From: Bacteroidota bacterium
GTDB lineage: Bacteria > Bacteroidota > Bacteroidia > Bacteroidales > JAAUTT01
Direction: 5' to 3'
Length of the DNA stretch: 64,000 nucleotides
NCBI GenBank assembly: GCA_030706405.1
Contig: JAUZOO010000006.1
Location: forward strand, 1 to 64,000
Numbering within the stretch: position 1 is the first letter of the stretch; every line of letters begins with the position of its first letter. Below the pieces are notes generated by a model. The model did no database searches. It saw nothing but the letters and a program-made list of their open reading frames with translations, and was not told where the DNA came from. Below are positions 45,507 through 53,726 of this stretch, one piece after another. A program made the position numbers and the translations under genes.

Positions 45507-45910
45507 TTAAGATTTCCCTTTTACTTCCTCTTTAATCTCATTTACTTGTTCAGCAAGTTCTGTATATTCCTTTGAAAGCAAGGTTAACTTCCGTTCGGTT
45601 TTTTCTTCGGCATTAATCACTGCATTGCTTGCCGGCTCGTGTGATGCAATAAGTTCGTTTACCTTCAAATGAAGTGAAGCAGAGAAACGATTGAATGATT
45701 TTTGAATAATGAATAAACTTAAAATGCTACTCCAAGAATTACATCTCCAATGATATAGTGAATATCCTGCATGTAAAACCGCTTATTACTTAGCCAGAAT
45801 AAAACCAGGCATAAGGCAATAATAAAGGTGATGGAATTGCCAAGTATGGCAATGGCAACGGAGGTGAGTCTTTCAAAACCTCTTTCCATACGCCTGTATA
45901 TATTTTTCAT
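45507..45910 (-). pseudogene. Low-affinity iron permease family gene, frameshifted
   Basis: The first frame (45910 down to ~45720) encodes MKNIYRRMERGFERLTSVAI, two hydrophobic segments and HYIIGDVILGVAF, then stops. In the next frame the sequence continues IQKSFNRFSASLHLKVNELI, ASHEPASNAVINAEEKTERK, ending EVNEIKEEVKGKS-like before a stop at 45507. The join needs one additional T in the TTTT run near 45720. The combined protein matches the low-affinity iron permease family. A single-base deletion, by mutation or sequencing error, is the simplest explanation. Confidence 0.7.
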
Positions 45911-45916
45911 AATGTG

Positions 45917-46621
45917 TCAATTATGATGTGTCATCATTTTTTCGTCGATGGTAACACCTAGTCCTTTTGCTACTGCCATTCCTAATTGACTATCTGCACG
46001 GAAGAAATGACATAGCTGCCGGTTAATAATTTCATCTTTCTTCTCACCACAAATATCTTTCATGGTATTTACAATGTTGCTTACCGTGTTTTCCCTTTCA
46101 TGTTCAGTCATTACCCTGCTATACAATATGCCTGGTTGGGTAAAATGGTCATCGTCATTTTCGTTGCGGTCGAACCAATCGGCGACATTCGATTCCATTG
46201 GCATTGCTGGTTCTTTGTAGCTTTCATCAACAACAATGTCGTCGAAACTATTGGGGCGGTAATTCGGGTTTGAGCCGCCATTGTCGCCAGTTTGCATAAA
46301 ACCGTCGCGTTGGTAATTTGCAACCATATAAGAACACCGGGTTACAGGAATCTGCTCATAGTTAGCTCCTAAGCGGTAATGGTGTGCATCCGGATAAGAA
46401 AGCAACCTACCTTGCAACATTTTGTCGGGCGAATAACCAAATGCTCCCGCACCCTTTGCATGAACCACCCTTTCGGGTATGCGCTCGCGGTTAAAGTGGG
46501 CCATATCTTCGTGCAAAAAATAATCCTGCAACAGAATGGGTCCACGGCTACCAACCGTCATAGAGTTCTCAAACTCGGTATAAGGTCTGCCACTTGCAGT
46601 CGTTAACTTTTTATTTACCAT
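45917..46621 (-). CDS. Catalase with large in-frame internal deletion
   Basis: A 234-residue frame that is both ends of a heme catalase. Residues 1-62 carry the normal N terminus ([36 protein letters not shown] with catalytic His54). Residues 64 onward resume at [20 protein letters not shown], normally ~330 residues into the protein, including the proximal heme Tyr (Tyr76). About 265-270 residues, including the beta-barrel core and catalytic Asn region, are gone, yet the reading frame is kept. Full catalases are ~480-500 residues. It is very unlikely to be an active catalase. It starts 32 bp after ferritin in a tight operon. Confidence 0.85.
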   Translation of the reverse strand: MVNKKLTTASGRPYTEFENSMTVGSRGPILLQDYFLHEDMAHFNRERIPERVVHAKGAGAFGYSPDKMLQGRLLSYPDAHHYRLGANYEQIPVTRCSYMVANYQRDGFMQTGDNGGSNPNYRPNSFDDIVVDESYKEPAMPMESNVADWFDRNENDDDHFTQPGILYSRVMTEHERENTVSNIVNTMKDICGEKKDEIINRQLCHFFRADSQLGMAVAKGLGVTIDEKMMTHHN

Positions 46622-46653
46622 ATTATATTGATTTGACTGACATTTTTGAGTTT

Positions 46654-47205
46654 TTAAGGATTTTCGGTAGTTACGTCCTGAGCTGATATGGACTTATCCG
46701 ATGCTTTTTCCAAATCCCTGTCAAAAGAATATAAAGCATAGCTGCTGGCTTTTTCGCCACCTGCCATTTTGAGCTTATCAATTAAGTTTATGGCAAGCGT
46801 CTCTTCTTCAACTTGTTCTTTAACAAACCATTGCATAAAATTCCAGGTTGCCCAATCTTCTTCCTCAAAACTCATTTTCACCAATTTATATACTGATTTT
46901 GTATTGTCCACTTCGTGTTCAAACACTTTTTCGAAGCAACTGTGGATAGTTGCCGGGTTTTCCGGCGGAGCTGGAATAGCTGTAATATGTGCATCCCCAC
47001 ATCTTTTTAGGATATACTCCAATATCTTCATCATGTGGTTACGCTCCTCCTGTGCATGTCTGAAAAGAAAATTAGCAATACCTCCAAATCCCTGACTGGC
47101 CGCCCATGAAGCATACGACAAATAAATTTGCGAAGCATGTGCTTCTTTAGTTATCTGAATATTTAACGCTACTGACAGCGTTTTTGAAAGTCTATTCTTA
47201 TCCAT
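46654..47205 (-). CDS. Ferritin
   Basis: A 183-residue nonheme ferritin. Conserved metal-site stretches are present: [20 protein letters not shown] (first helix), [19 protein letters not shown] (EExxH-like site), and [20 protein letters not shown] (third helix). The spacing and length are normal for FtnA-type ferritin. It stores iron and limits Fenton chemistry; it lies between the SOD remnant and the catalase remnant on the minus strand. It appears intact. Confidence 0.88.
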   Translation of the reverse strand: MDKNRLSKTLSVALNIQITKEAHASQIYLSYASWAASQGFGGIANFLFRHAQEERNHMMKILEYILKRCGDAHITAIPAPPENPATIHSCFEKVFEHEVDNTKSVYKLVKMSFEEEDWATWNFMQWFVKEQVEEETLAINLIDKLKMAGGEKASSYALYSFDRDLEKASDKSISAQDVTTENP

Positions 47206-47251
47206 ATAATTTATTTTTAAATATTGTTATTAAAAAACCATGGAGTTTATT

Positions 47252-47527
47252 TCACCCCACAGTATATAAGGCATTTTCATATCTTTTAGCAACTACTTCC
47301 CGGTTTACGACCTTCCAAAAAGCATCTAAATAAGCTGGTCTTTTGTTCTGATATTTCAAATAATAAGCATGTTCCCACACTTCGATGGCTTCCATTTCGG
47401 AGCCTTTTATGGCATTTATGAAATTATCGTAATATGCTTTATGATATTTACTATAATGGATTTCCAATGTAAGCACATCATAAGAATATGGCAGCGGTTG
47501 AAATTCGAATTTACTTGATGAATTCAT
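47252..47527 (-). CDS. Fe/Mn superoxide dismutase with in-frame internal deletion
   Basis: A 91-residue frame that is both ends of an iron/manganese SOD. The start [20 protein letters not shown] holds the first metal-ligand His (His24); the end [20 protein letters not shown] has the last His ligand. The middle ~105 residues, with the second His ligand, are missing, and the usual ligand Asp in DVWEHAYY is Glu here (EVWEHAYY). Normal SODs are ~195-205 residues. The frame is kept, but metal binding should be lost. It is first in the minus-strand stress operon. Confidence 0.82.
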   Translation of the reverse strand: MNSSSKFEFQPLPYSYDVLTLEIHYSKYHKAYYDNFINAIKGSEMEAIEVWEHAYYLKYQNKRPAYLDAFWKVVNREVVAKRYENALYTVG

Positions 47528-47840
47528 CGTGTGTGTTAAATCTTTTAGATAAATAGTTTGAAAAGTCTAAATTAAGAACTAACAAAGAGATAAATGTTAC
47601 ACAACTTTTCTGAAAAGTTACATCATTCACACCTCATCGGTCGCATGTACAATTCTTTCAATTTGGTTGGCGATAAAGAATAGAATCTATAAACCCGCTT
47701 GCGATTGCACTATTCGGCATATCTGGCTGGATGCAGTTATAGTTTAAGTCCCAGGTTATTCGTAAATTTATTGAAATGGTCAGTCTGCACAGAATTTACA
47801 GTCCTATATATTAGGTCTCTTGAATGAACCAAAACTTTTT
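47528..47840. other. Upstream region of the stress operon, with a palindrome
   Basis: No gene. The minus-strand operon promoter should lie here. A palindrome, AACTTTTCTGAAAAGTT, is at 47603-47619, 76 bp upstream of the SOD start. On either side are GTTAC/GTAAC motifs (ATGTTAC at 47594-47600 and GTTACAT at 47617-47623). The rest, up to the 231-bp repeat, has no recognisable signal. Confidence 0.5.
47603..47619. promoter_or_regulatory. Candidate operator upstream of the stress genes
   Basis: Eight-base arms AACTTTTC and GAAAAGTT surround a single T. The site does not match the classic OxyR or PerR consensus. Its position upstream of SOD, ferritin and catalase genes suggests a redox- or iron-responsive regulator. 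Confidence 0.4.
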
Positions 47841-48071
47841 GTAGCGCGGCCCAGGATTGAACTGGGGACCTCATGATTATGAATCGCAATCAAAGTATTT
47901 TCTTCTCATTTCATCTATTATCATCTTATGTCTTAACCATCTAAAAATTAAGCATAAGGACTATCTAATATTTTCATGTTATTTCTTTCAATTTCATCTT
48001 TTCTCCCAAGTTGTATGCATTTTGTATGTACCAAACCTTACTGGTATCATCATTGGATGTATTGTGATCTG
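47841..48071 (-). repeat. 231-bp inverted repeat, copy B (element end plus tRNA 3' core)
   Basis: Reverse complement of copy A (33581-33811) with about 20 differences or fewer by eye. The tRNA 3' core is at 47841-47890 and reads, on the minus strand, GATTCATAATCATGAGGTCC, then the T-arm and CCGCGCTA. The arm-type site is at 48013-48030. As in copy A, the tRNA 5' half is missing. The two copies face each other about 14 kb apart. Confidence 0.75.
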
Positions 48072-48868
48072 TTGCATACTTATGAGTCTTTTTACTTTTT
48101 AAATACTACGATTTATAGGTTTTATCAACGTTGAAGAATGCGGGGTGTTCACATTTTAATTTATGGAACTCTGAGATTGTGTAATTGCCCAAACGATACT
48201 CGTAAAAAATGAATTGGTTAGTCAAATTGGCATTGCCTTCTACTTATTATTATCGTAAATTTAGTATTAAGTTAATATTGAAAATTTATAATTTATTGAT
48301 TAAAAATCAATTACACACTACAGGCTTAAAGATAAACACGTAAATATAAAAGTAGGATAGCTTTCAAAACAATATTTCATTTCTAAAAAGGGACTAAGAC
48401 TCAAATTGCAAAAGGCCTCCGGGTCAATGTAACATTATTGATAAGTATGTAACATTTGTTAAAACAGAAGTTTTGCAAGGTCAAAATGTAACATGCGTTA
48501 TGGTTCCTGTAACAATGGTTTTACGTCCCCCCTTTGATTCTAGATAGATTTGCTCAGTATCTACTATCGTAATTTTATACCTAATTATTTATGAGAACAA
48601 AACCATTATTACTAATTGGGAGAGTTCCGCAATCTGGAAACCCAATTCATTCTTACCGCGATTCAACGGAAAATTCTATTATTTCTTCATGTGTATCTTC
48701 TTGTTCCGGATGAGTATTCGTCAATCGAAGCTTCTGCCTGATTAAATCATTAGGGGAGGCAGCTCAATTTAAACCGTAACATCCTCTTTAAAATTTAATT
48801 AAAAAATATCTGAGGATAAGATGTCAAAGAGTGTTTTGTATTTTAACTAATCCAAAAGTAAAACTAAA
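48072..48868. other. Long leader region upstream of the fructan locus
   Basis: About 800 bp with no convincing gene. Near 48106-48245, minus strand, a 40-odd-codon open stretch (NANLTNQFIFYEYRLGNYTI...) could be a coding remnant; it has stops just upstream and no start. A 40-codon plus-strand frame at 48590-48712 is not supported. The most notable content is a set of phased GTAAC motifs at 48427-48515 (listed separately). From there to the SusC start are ~350 bp, an unusually long 5' leader if transcription starts near the motifs. Confidence 0.5.
48427..48515 (+). promoter_or_regulatory. Four phased TGTAAC operator-like repeats
   Basis: ATGTAACAT occurs at 48427-48435, 48447-48455 and 48486-48494, and a variant CTGTAACAA at 48507-48515. 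Start-to-start spacings are 20, 39 and 21 bp, close to two, four and two helical turns, so all lie on one face of the helix. Such an arrangement is typical of cooperative binding by a dimeric or oligomeric regulator, for example a hybrid two-component or AraC-type activator of a Sus-like locus. No regulator gene is visible in the window. Confidence 0.55.
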
Positions 48869-51800
48869 ATGAAAAGATTAAGAATTAGGATTAATTTACT
48901 TTTTTCAAGGAGTGTCCTTTGGGGGACATTGTTCCTTTTCCTGCCTATTTTGGTCATGGCTCAGCCTGTTACCATTAAAGGTAAAGTTACGGATGCTATT
49001 ACCAATGAGGCATTGCCTGGGGTAAGCGTTGTTGTTGAAGGGGCTCCTTTAACGGGAACTGCAACAAGTGTAGAAGGAAATTATACTATAACAGTGCCTT
49101 CTTCAACCAGTGTTTTAGTGTTCTCCTTCATTGGTTATACTACCGAAAAAATTGCTATACAGGGGCGTACAGAGATAAATGTTCCGTTGGCCCAGTTTGC
49201 AGAAAAGCTAAGTGAGGTTGTTGTAACCGGTTATACAACAGAGAAAAAGAAAGACATTACCGGGGCTGTGGCTGTTGTTAAAATGAAAGATATTGCCAGT
49301 ATTCCTACCGGGAATGTTATGTCCAGCCTTGTAGGTCGTTTACCAGGGGTGAATATATCAACTGATGGTACTCCGGGTGGGGTAAATACAGGAGTACTTA
49401 TTCGTGGTACAACAACCATCAATAATAGCTCGCCACTCTATGTAATTGATGGAGTTCAAACAAGAGCAAACGTTTCAACGCTGTTGAATGCGAATGATAT
49501 AGAATCTATCCAGGTATTGGAAGACGCTGCATCAGCTTCAATTTATGGTGTGCAGGCTGCCAATGGGGTTATCATTATCACTACCAAAAAAGCAGATAAA
49601 AAGGGTGTCAAAGTTGATTTTGATGCCCAATTTTCAGCACAAACATTTCATACAAACATTACAATGCTCAATGCTCAACAATGGGGCGATGTTTATTGGC
49701 AAGCGTATCTAAACGACGGGGTAAAGCCTAGTCACGACTTATATGGAAGTGGTGCTACCCCTGTCATTCCGGAGTTTATTGATTCCAAGAAAACCATCCG
49801 CTCAGGTGATACCGATTGGGCAAAGGAAGTATATCATACGTCCCTATTACAAAATTACAATCTGTCAGTGTCCAAAGGAGCTGATAATGGCTCGTCGACC
49901 TTTTCCCTTAATTATTTTGATCAGGACGGCTTGGTTAAATACACAAACTTTAAACGATTAAATAGCCGTTTTAAGTCAGACTATAACTTTTTAGATAATC
50001 GGTTTAGAGTAGGAGAAAACGTAAATCTGAGTTATTGGAGTCAAATACTTCAACCAGGTGGAATTGAAGAACTTACTATTGCCCAGCATCCAATTATACC
50101 TGTCTATGATATCTATGGAGGTTATGCTGGTCCAACTCTGGGGATAGGTGATAAACCCAATCCTGTTCGCTTATTAGATCAACAAAAGGATAACCGCTTT
50201 AGCAACTGGAGGATTTTTGGTAATATGTGGGCAGAGGTGGAGCCTATAAAGAACCTGGTGTTCAGATCCAATTTTGGATTGAATTACAGAAGTGGTTTTC
50301 AGTCAAACTTTTCGCCTAAATGGTCAGAAGGAGACCGCATTGTTGATAAGAACAGTTTGTTTACACAAGCCGATTATGACAAGGATTGGACATGGTCAAA
50401 TACCTTAACGTACAATTTTAAAATAAAAGAACATTCTGTAAATCTACTTGCAGGTTCAGAAACAAAAGAAACGGTAAATGAATATATCAATGCAACAAGA
50501 GAAAGTTTTCTTGTACAAGCGTTAGATTATCGGTACATGAGTGCAGGAAGTGGAAAACAAACCAATGACGGTTTGGCTTCACGCGCGGCTTGGATTTCTT
50601 ATTTCGGAAAGATAAATTATTCATTTATGGACCGTTATTTACTTTCGGGTACATTAAGGCGGGATGCTTCTTCCCGTTTTGGACTAAATAATAATTCGGC
50701 TGTATTCCCCGCCGTTACTGCAGGATGGCGCATTAGTCAAGAGGACTTTATAAAAAACATACCATTAATTTCTGATTTAAAATTGAGGGCCAGTTGGGGT
50801 AAAAATGGTAATGATCAGATTGATAACGAGGCTACTTATACTAAATATGTAACTAATATCATAAAGACTGGTTATGATATGGCAGGGCTTAACCAGGGGG
50901 TTATTTATAATGGTATAATGAAAGACCGGTCAGGGAACCCGGATATCAGATGGGAAGTAACCACCCAAAAGAATATAGGTTTGGATTTATCCATGCTTAA
51001 TAGCCGGTTGTCTTTAACCTTGGATTATTATATTAAAGATACCAAAGACATGCTGATTGAGAGACCTTATATTGGTGTTATTGGAGAAGGTGGTTATATG
51101 GCTTATAATGGCGCTTCCATGACGAACAAAGGCTTCAATTTTATTGCATCATGGCGGGATAAGATTGGAACAGACATCAATTACGATGCTACATTCACCG
51201 GATCAGTTAATAGAAATGAGATAACCTATCTGCCCGATGATATTAAATATACTTGGGGCGGCGGTAATGGAGTTGATAAAACAATTGTTGGCCAGCCTTA
51301 TGGTTCATGGTTTGGATACAAAACAGATGGTCTTTTCAAAACAGCGGAAGAAGTAGCTAACAGTCCTATTCAGTCAGGAAAAGGCTTAGGCCGCATTCGT
51401 TATGTCGATGTGAACGGTGATGGGAAAATTGATTCAAAAGACATGACCTGGTTAGGCTCTGATCAACCAAAATTCACCGGAAGTTTAAATCTTGGGCTAA
51501 CTTATAAATCGTTTGATCTATCTCTTTTAGCTGTCGGCATGGTAAGAAATGCTTATAATAACTCTAAATTCTATACTGACTTCTTCCAGCTTTGGACAGG
51601 TAATCACTCAACCCGTTTGCTGAATGCCTGGACGCCACAAAACTCAAATTCAGACATTCCTGCATTAACTGCTGTAAACCTGAATGATGAAGGTCGGAGC
51701 TCAGAGTATTTTATTGAGGACGGCTCTTATATGAAGCTCAAGAATATTGTGATTGGATATACATTACCTAAAGAGTTAGCAGCAAAATTTAAATTAAGAA

Positions 51801-51931
51801 ATATGCGGGTGTATGTTCAAGGGCAAGATTTGTTTACTATAACTAAGTATAAGGGCGCAGATCCTGAAGGGCTTGGTTATCCTTATCCATTGCCTCGCAC
51901 ATTCACCTTTGGATTAAACTTAGGTTTTTAA
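48869..51931 (+). CDS. SusC-like TonB-dependent outer-membrane transporter
   Basis: A 1,020-residue receptor. After the signal peptide (cleavage near VMAQ) comes a carboxypeptidase-regulatory-like domain (KGKVTDAITNEALPGVSVVV ... YTITVPSSTSVLVFSFIGYT), then the plug domain (LVGRLPGVNISTDGTPGGVN ... PLYVIDGVQT) and a beta-barrel to the terminal aromatic (FTFGLNLGF). It pairs with the SusD-like protein 28 bp downstream to import oligosaccharides. Given the GH32 enzymes behind it, fructo-oligosaccharides are the likely cargo. Confidence 0.93.
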   Translation: MKRLRIRINLLFSRSVLWGTLFLFLPILVMAQPVTIKGKVTDAITNEALPGVSVVVEGAPLTGTATSVEGNYTITVPSSTSVLVFSFIGYTTEKIAIQGRTEINVPLAQFAEKLSEVVVTGYTTEKKKDITGAVAVVKMKDIASIPTGNVMSSLVGRLPGVNISTDGTPGGVNTGVLIRGTTTINNSSPLYVIDGVQTRANVSTLLNANDIESIQVLEDAASASIYGVQAANGVIIITTKKADKKGVKVDFDAQFSAQTFHTNITMLNAQQWGDVYWQAYLNDGVKPSHDLYGSGATPVIPEFIDSKKTIRSGDTDWAKEVYHTSLLQNYNLSVSKGADNGSSTFSLNYFDQDGLVKYTNFKRLNSRFKSDYNFLDNRFRVGENVNLSYWSQILQPGGIEELTIAQHPIIPVYDIYGGYAGPTLGIGDKPNPVRLLDQQKDNRFSNWRIFGNMWAEVEPIKNLVFRSNFGLNYRSGFQSNFSPKWSEGDRIVDKNSLFTQADYDKDWTWSNTLTYNFKIKEHSVNLLAGSETKETVNEYINATRESFLVQALDYRYMSAGSGKQTNDGLASRAAWISYFGKINYSFMDRYLLSGTLRRDASSRFGLNNNSAVFPAVTAGWRISQEDFIKNIPLISDLKLRASWGKNGNDQIDNEATYTKYVTNIIKTGYDMAGLNQGVIYNGIMKDRSGNPDIRWEVTTQKNIGLDLSMLNSRLSLTLDYYIKDTKDMLIERPYIGVIGEGGYMAYNGASMTNKGFNFIASWRDKIGTDINYDATFTGSVNRNEITYLPDDIKYTWGGGNGVDKTIVGQPYGSWFGYKTDGLFKTAEEVANSPIQSGKGLGRIRYVDVNGDGKIDSKDMTWLGSDQPKFTGSLNLGLTYKSFDLSLLAVGMVRNAYNNSKFYTDFFQLWTGNHSTRLLNAWTPQNSNSDIPALTAVNLNDEGRSSEYFIEDGSYMKLKNIVIGYTLPKELAAKFKLRNMRVYVQGQDLFTITKYKGADPEGLGYPYPLPRTFTFGLNLGF

Positions 51932-51959
51932 GTATTCACTTAATATAAAATATAAAATC

Positions 51960-53696
51960 ATGAAATTCAAACATATAATATTAGCAGGACTTATGGTGGT
52001 TACTGCCGCCTGTAGTAAGGATTTCCTGGATAGTAAGCCAAAAGGAAAACTGAGTGATGCCGTATTAAACTCACCCGATGGTATTGAAGCTCTTTGTACA
52101 GCCGCATATTCTGCGTTGGCAGGGCCTGAAGGCGATGCCCAGGCATTCTTATCTCCAACATCAAACTGGGTATATGGGGATGTTCGAGCCGAAACTGCTT
52201 ATAAAGGCGGAGGTGGTATTACAGATCTTTGGGAGTTCAATGCTTTTGAAACATTTACGGGAGTTTACGCCTCAAATGGTTTGTTAGACCGGAAATGGTT
52301 CAACATGTACATTAGTGTTCAACGATGCAATAGTGCTATCCGACAATTAAATTCGGTGACTGAAACTGAAGTCCCTCTGAAGAATGTCCGTTTGGGAGAA
52401 ATGAAATTCCTTCGTGCTCATTACTATTTTGAATTAAGCCGTTTGTTTAACCACATTCCTTATTTTGATGAGAACGTGGCAATTTCCGACTATGTTAATA
52501 TCCCTAATAATCAATATACTAGAGATCAAATATTGGGAATGATCGCGAATGAATTCTCTGCCGCAGCTAAGTTATTACCTGTAAACCAACCTGAAGCCGG
52601 ACGTGTTACCAAGTATGCTGCCTTAGCATACGAGGCAAAGGCTATGTTGTATAGAGCATATAAACAAAATGCCGATAACACCGTAACTTCTGCCCCAGAT
52701 CAAACACTTTTAACCAGGGTAGTAACACTCTGTGATTCTGTTGCCTTAGGAGGATATGACCTACTTCCTGATTTTCAACAATTAGCTGAGGTGGAACATG
52801 AGCATGGCCCAGAATCCGTATTCGGCATTGAATATTCCATAAATGATGGAACAACCAATGGACGTATTAACTGGAGTAACTTACTAAACGTGCCTAAAGG
52901 ACTTGCTTATAGTGGAGATGGATTCTTTCAGCCCAGTCAGAATCTCGTAAATTCATATAAAACAGATGCGAAGGGAATTCCTTTAATTGACACCTATAAT
53001 GCTAGCAATTTGATGACTGTACAAGATGGGTTTGATAATCCTGTTGACCCTCGGCTTGATTTTACAGTAGGTCGTATTGGAATTCCATGGAAAGATTATA
53101 AAGTTATTCCTTATAATGAAACCTGGGCACGTGAACCAGCCACCTATGGCTATTACGGATGTAAGAAGTTTTTAGTGTCTCCTAATTCTCAATACCTTGT
53201 AAAAGGCTGGCCTTGGGGAGGTTCTGCACTCAATTTTCAAATTATCAGGTATGCTGATGTTCTGCTGTGGAAAGCTGAGGCTTTAATTGAATTAGGCCGT
53301 CAATCAGAAGCTTTACCATTGATTAACAAGGTAAGACTTCGGGCCAAGAATAGTAATTATGTTAAGGCTTGGCAAGCTACAACCAATGCTGCAAACTATG
53401 TAATCGACACCTATCAAGATGGGGTAAACTGTACCTGGACACAAGCCTATGCCCGTAAAGCATTACGTTTCGAGCGTAAGTTAGAGTTGGCCATGGAAGG
53501 CGAACGTTTCTTCGACTTAGTGCGCTGGGGGGCTGCCGATCAGGTATTAAACAACGAATACTTCGCACAAGAAAAATCGATTAGAGATTTTTTAAAGAAT
53601 GCACATTTTGTGAAAGGAAGGGATGAATACTTCCCTATACCGCAAAATCAGATAAATTTTTCTGGTGGCCTTTACAAACAAAATCCCGGTTATTGA
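51960..53696 (+). CDS. SusD-like glycan-binding surface lipoprotein
   Basis: A 578-residue RagB/SusD family lipoprotein (lipobox ending VVTAAC, Cys near residue 19; next residues SKDFLDSKPKG). Typical motifs: EMKFLRAHYYFELSRLFNHI (TPR-like helices) and, near the end, ALRFERKLELAMEGERFFDL followed by the C-terminal FPIPQNQI. It forms the lid over the SusC channel and binds the polysaccharide. Confidence 0.92.
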   Translation: MKFKHIILAGLMVVTAACSKDFLDSKPKGKLSDAVLNSPDGIEALCTAAYSALAGPEGDAQAFLSPTSNWVYGDVRAETAYKGGGGITDLWEFNAFETFTGVYASNGLLDRKWFNMYISVQRCNSAIRQLNSVTETEVPLKNVRLGEMKFLRAHYYFELSRLFNHIPYFDENVAISDYVNIPNNQYTRDQILGMIANEFSAAAKLLPVNQPEAGRVTKYAALAYEAKAMLYRAYKQNADNTVTSAPDQTLLTRVVTLCDSVALGGYDLLPDFQQLAEVEHEHGPESVFGIEYSINDGTTNGRINWSNLLNVPKGLAYSGDGFFQPSQNLVNSYKTDAKGIPLIDTYNASNLMTVQDGFDNPVDPRLDFTVGRIGIPWKDYKVIPYNETWAREPATYGYYGCKKFLVSPNSQYLVKGWPWGGSALNFQIIRYADVLLWKAEALIELGRQSEALPLINKVRLRAKNSNYVKAWQATTNAANYVIDTYQDGVNCTWTQAYARKALRFERKLELAMEGERFFDLVRWGAADQVLNNEYFAQEKSIRDFLKNAHFVKGRDEYFPIPQNQINFSGGLYKQNPGY

Positions 53697-53726
53697 TAGT
53701 AATCACTATTTTAAAAATCCAACAAA

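Noticed and set aside
48590-48712. A 40-codon leader peptide before SusC
   Set aside because: No ribosome-binding context or conserved peptide feature; probably chance in a long leader.
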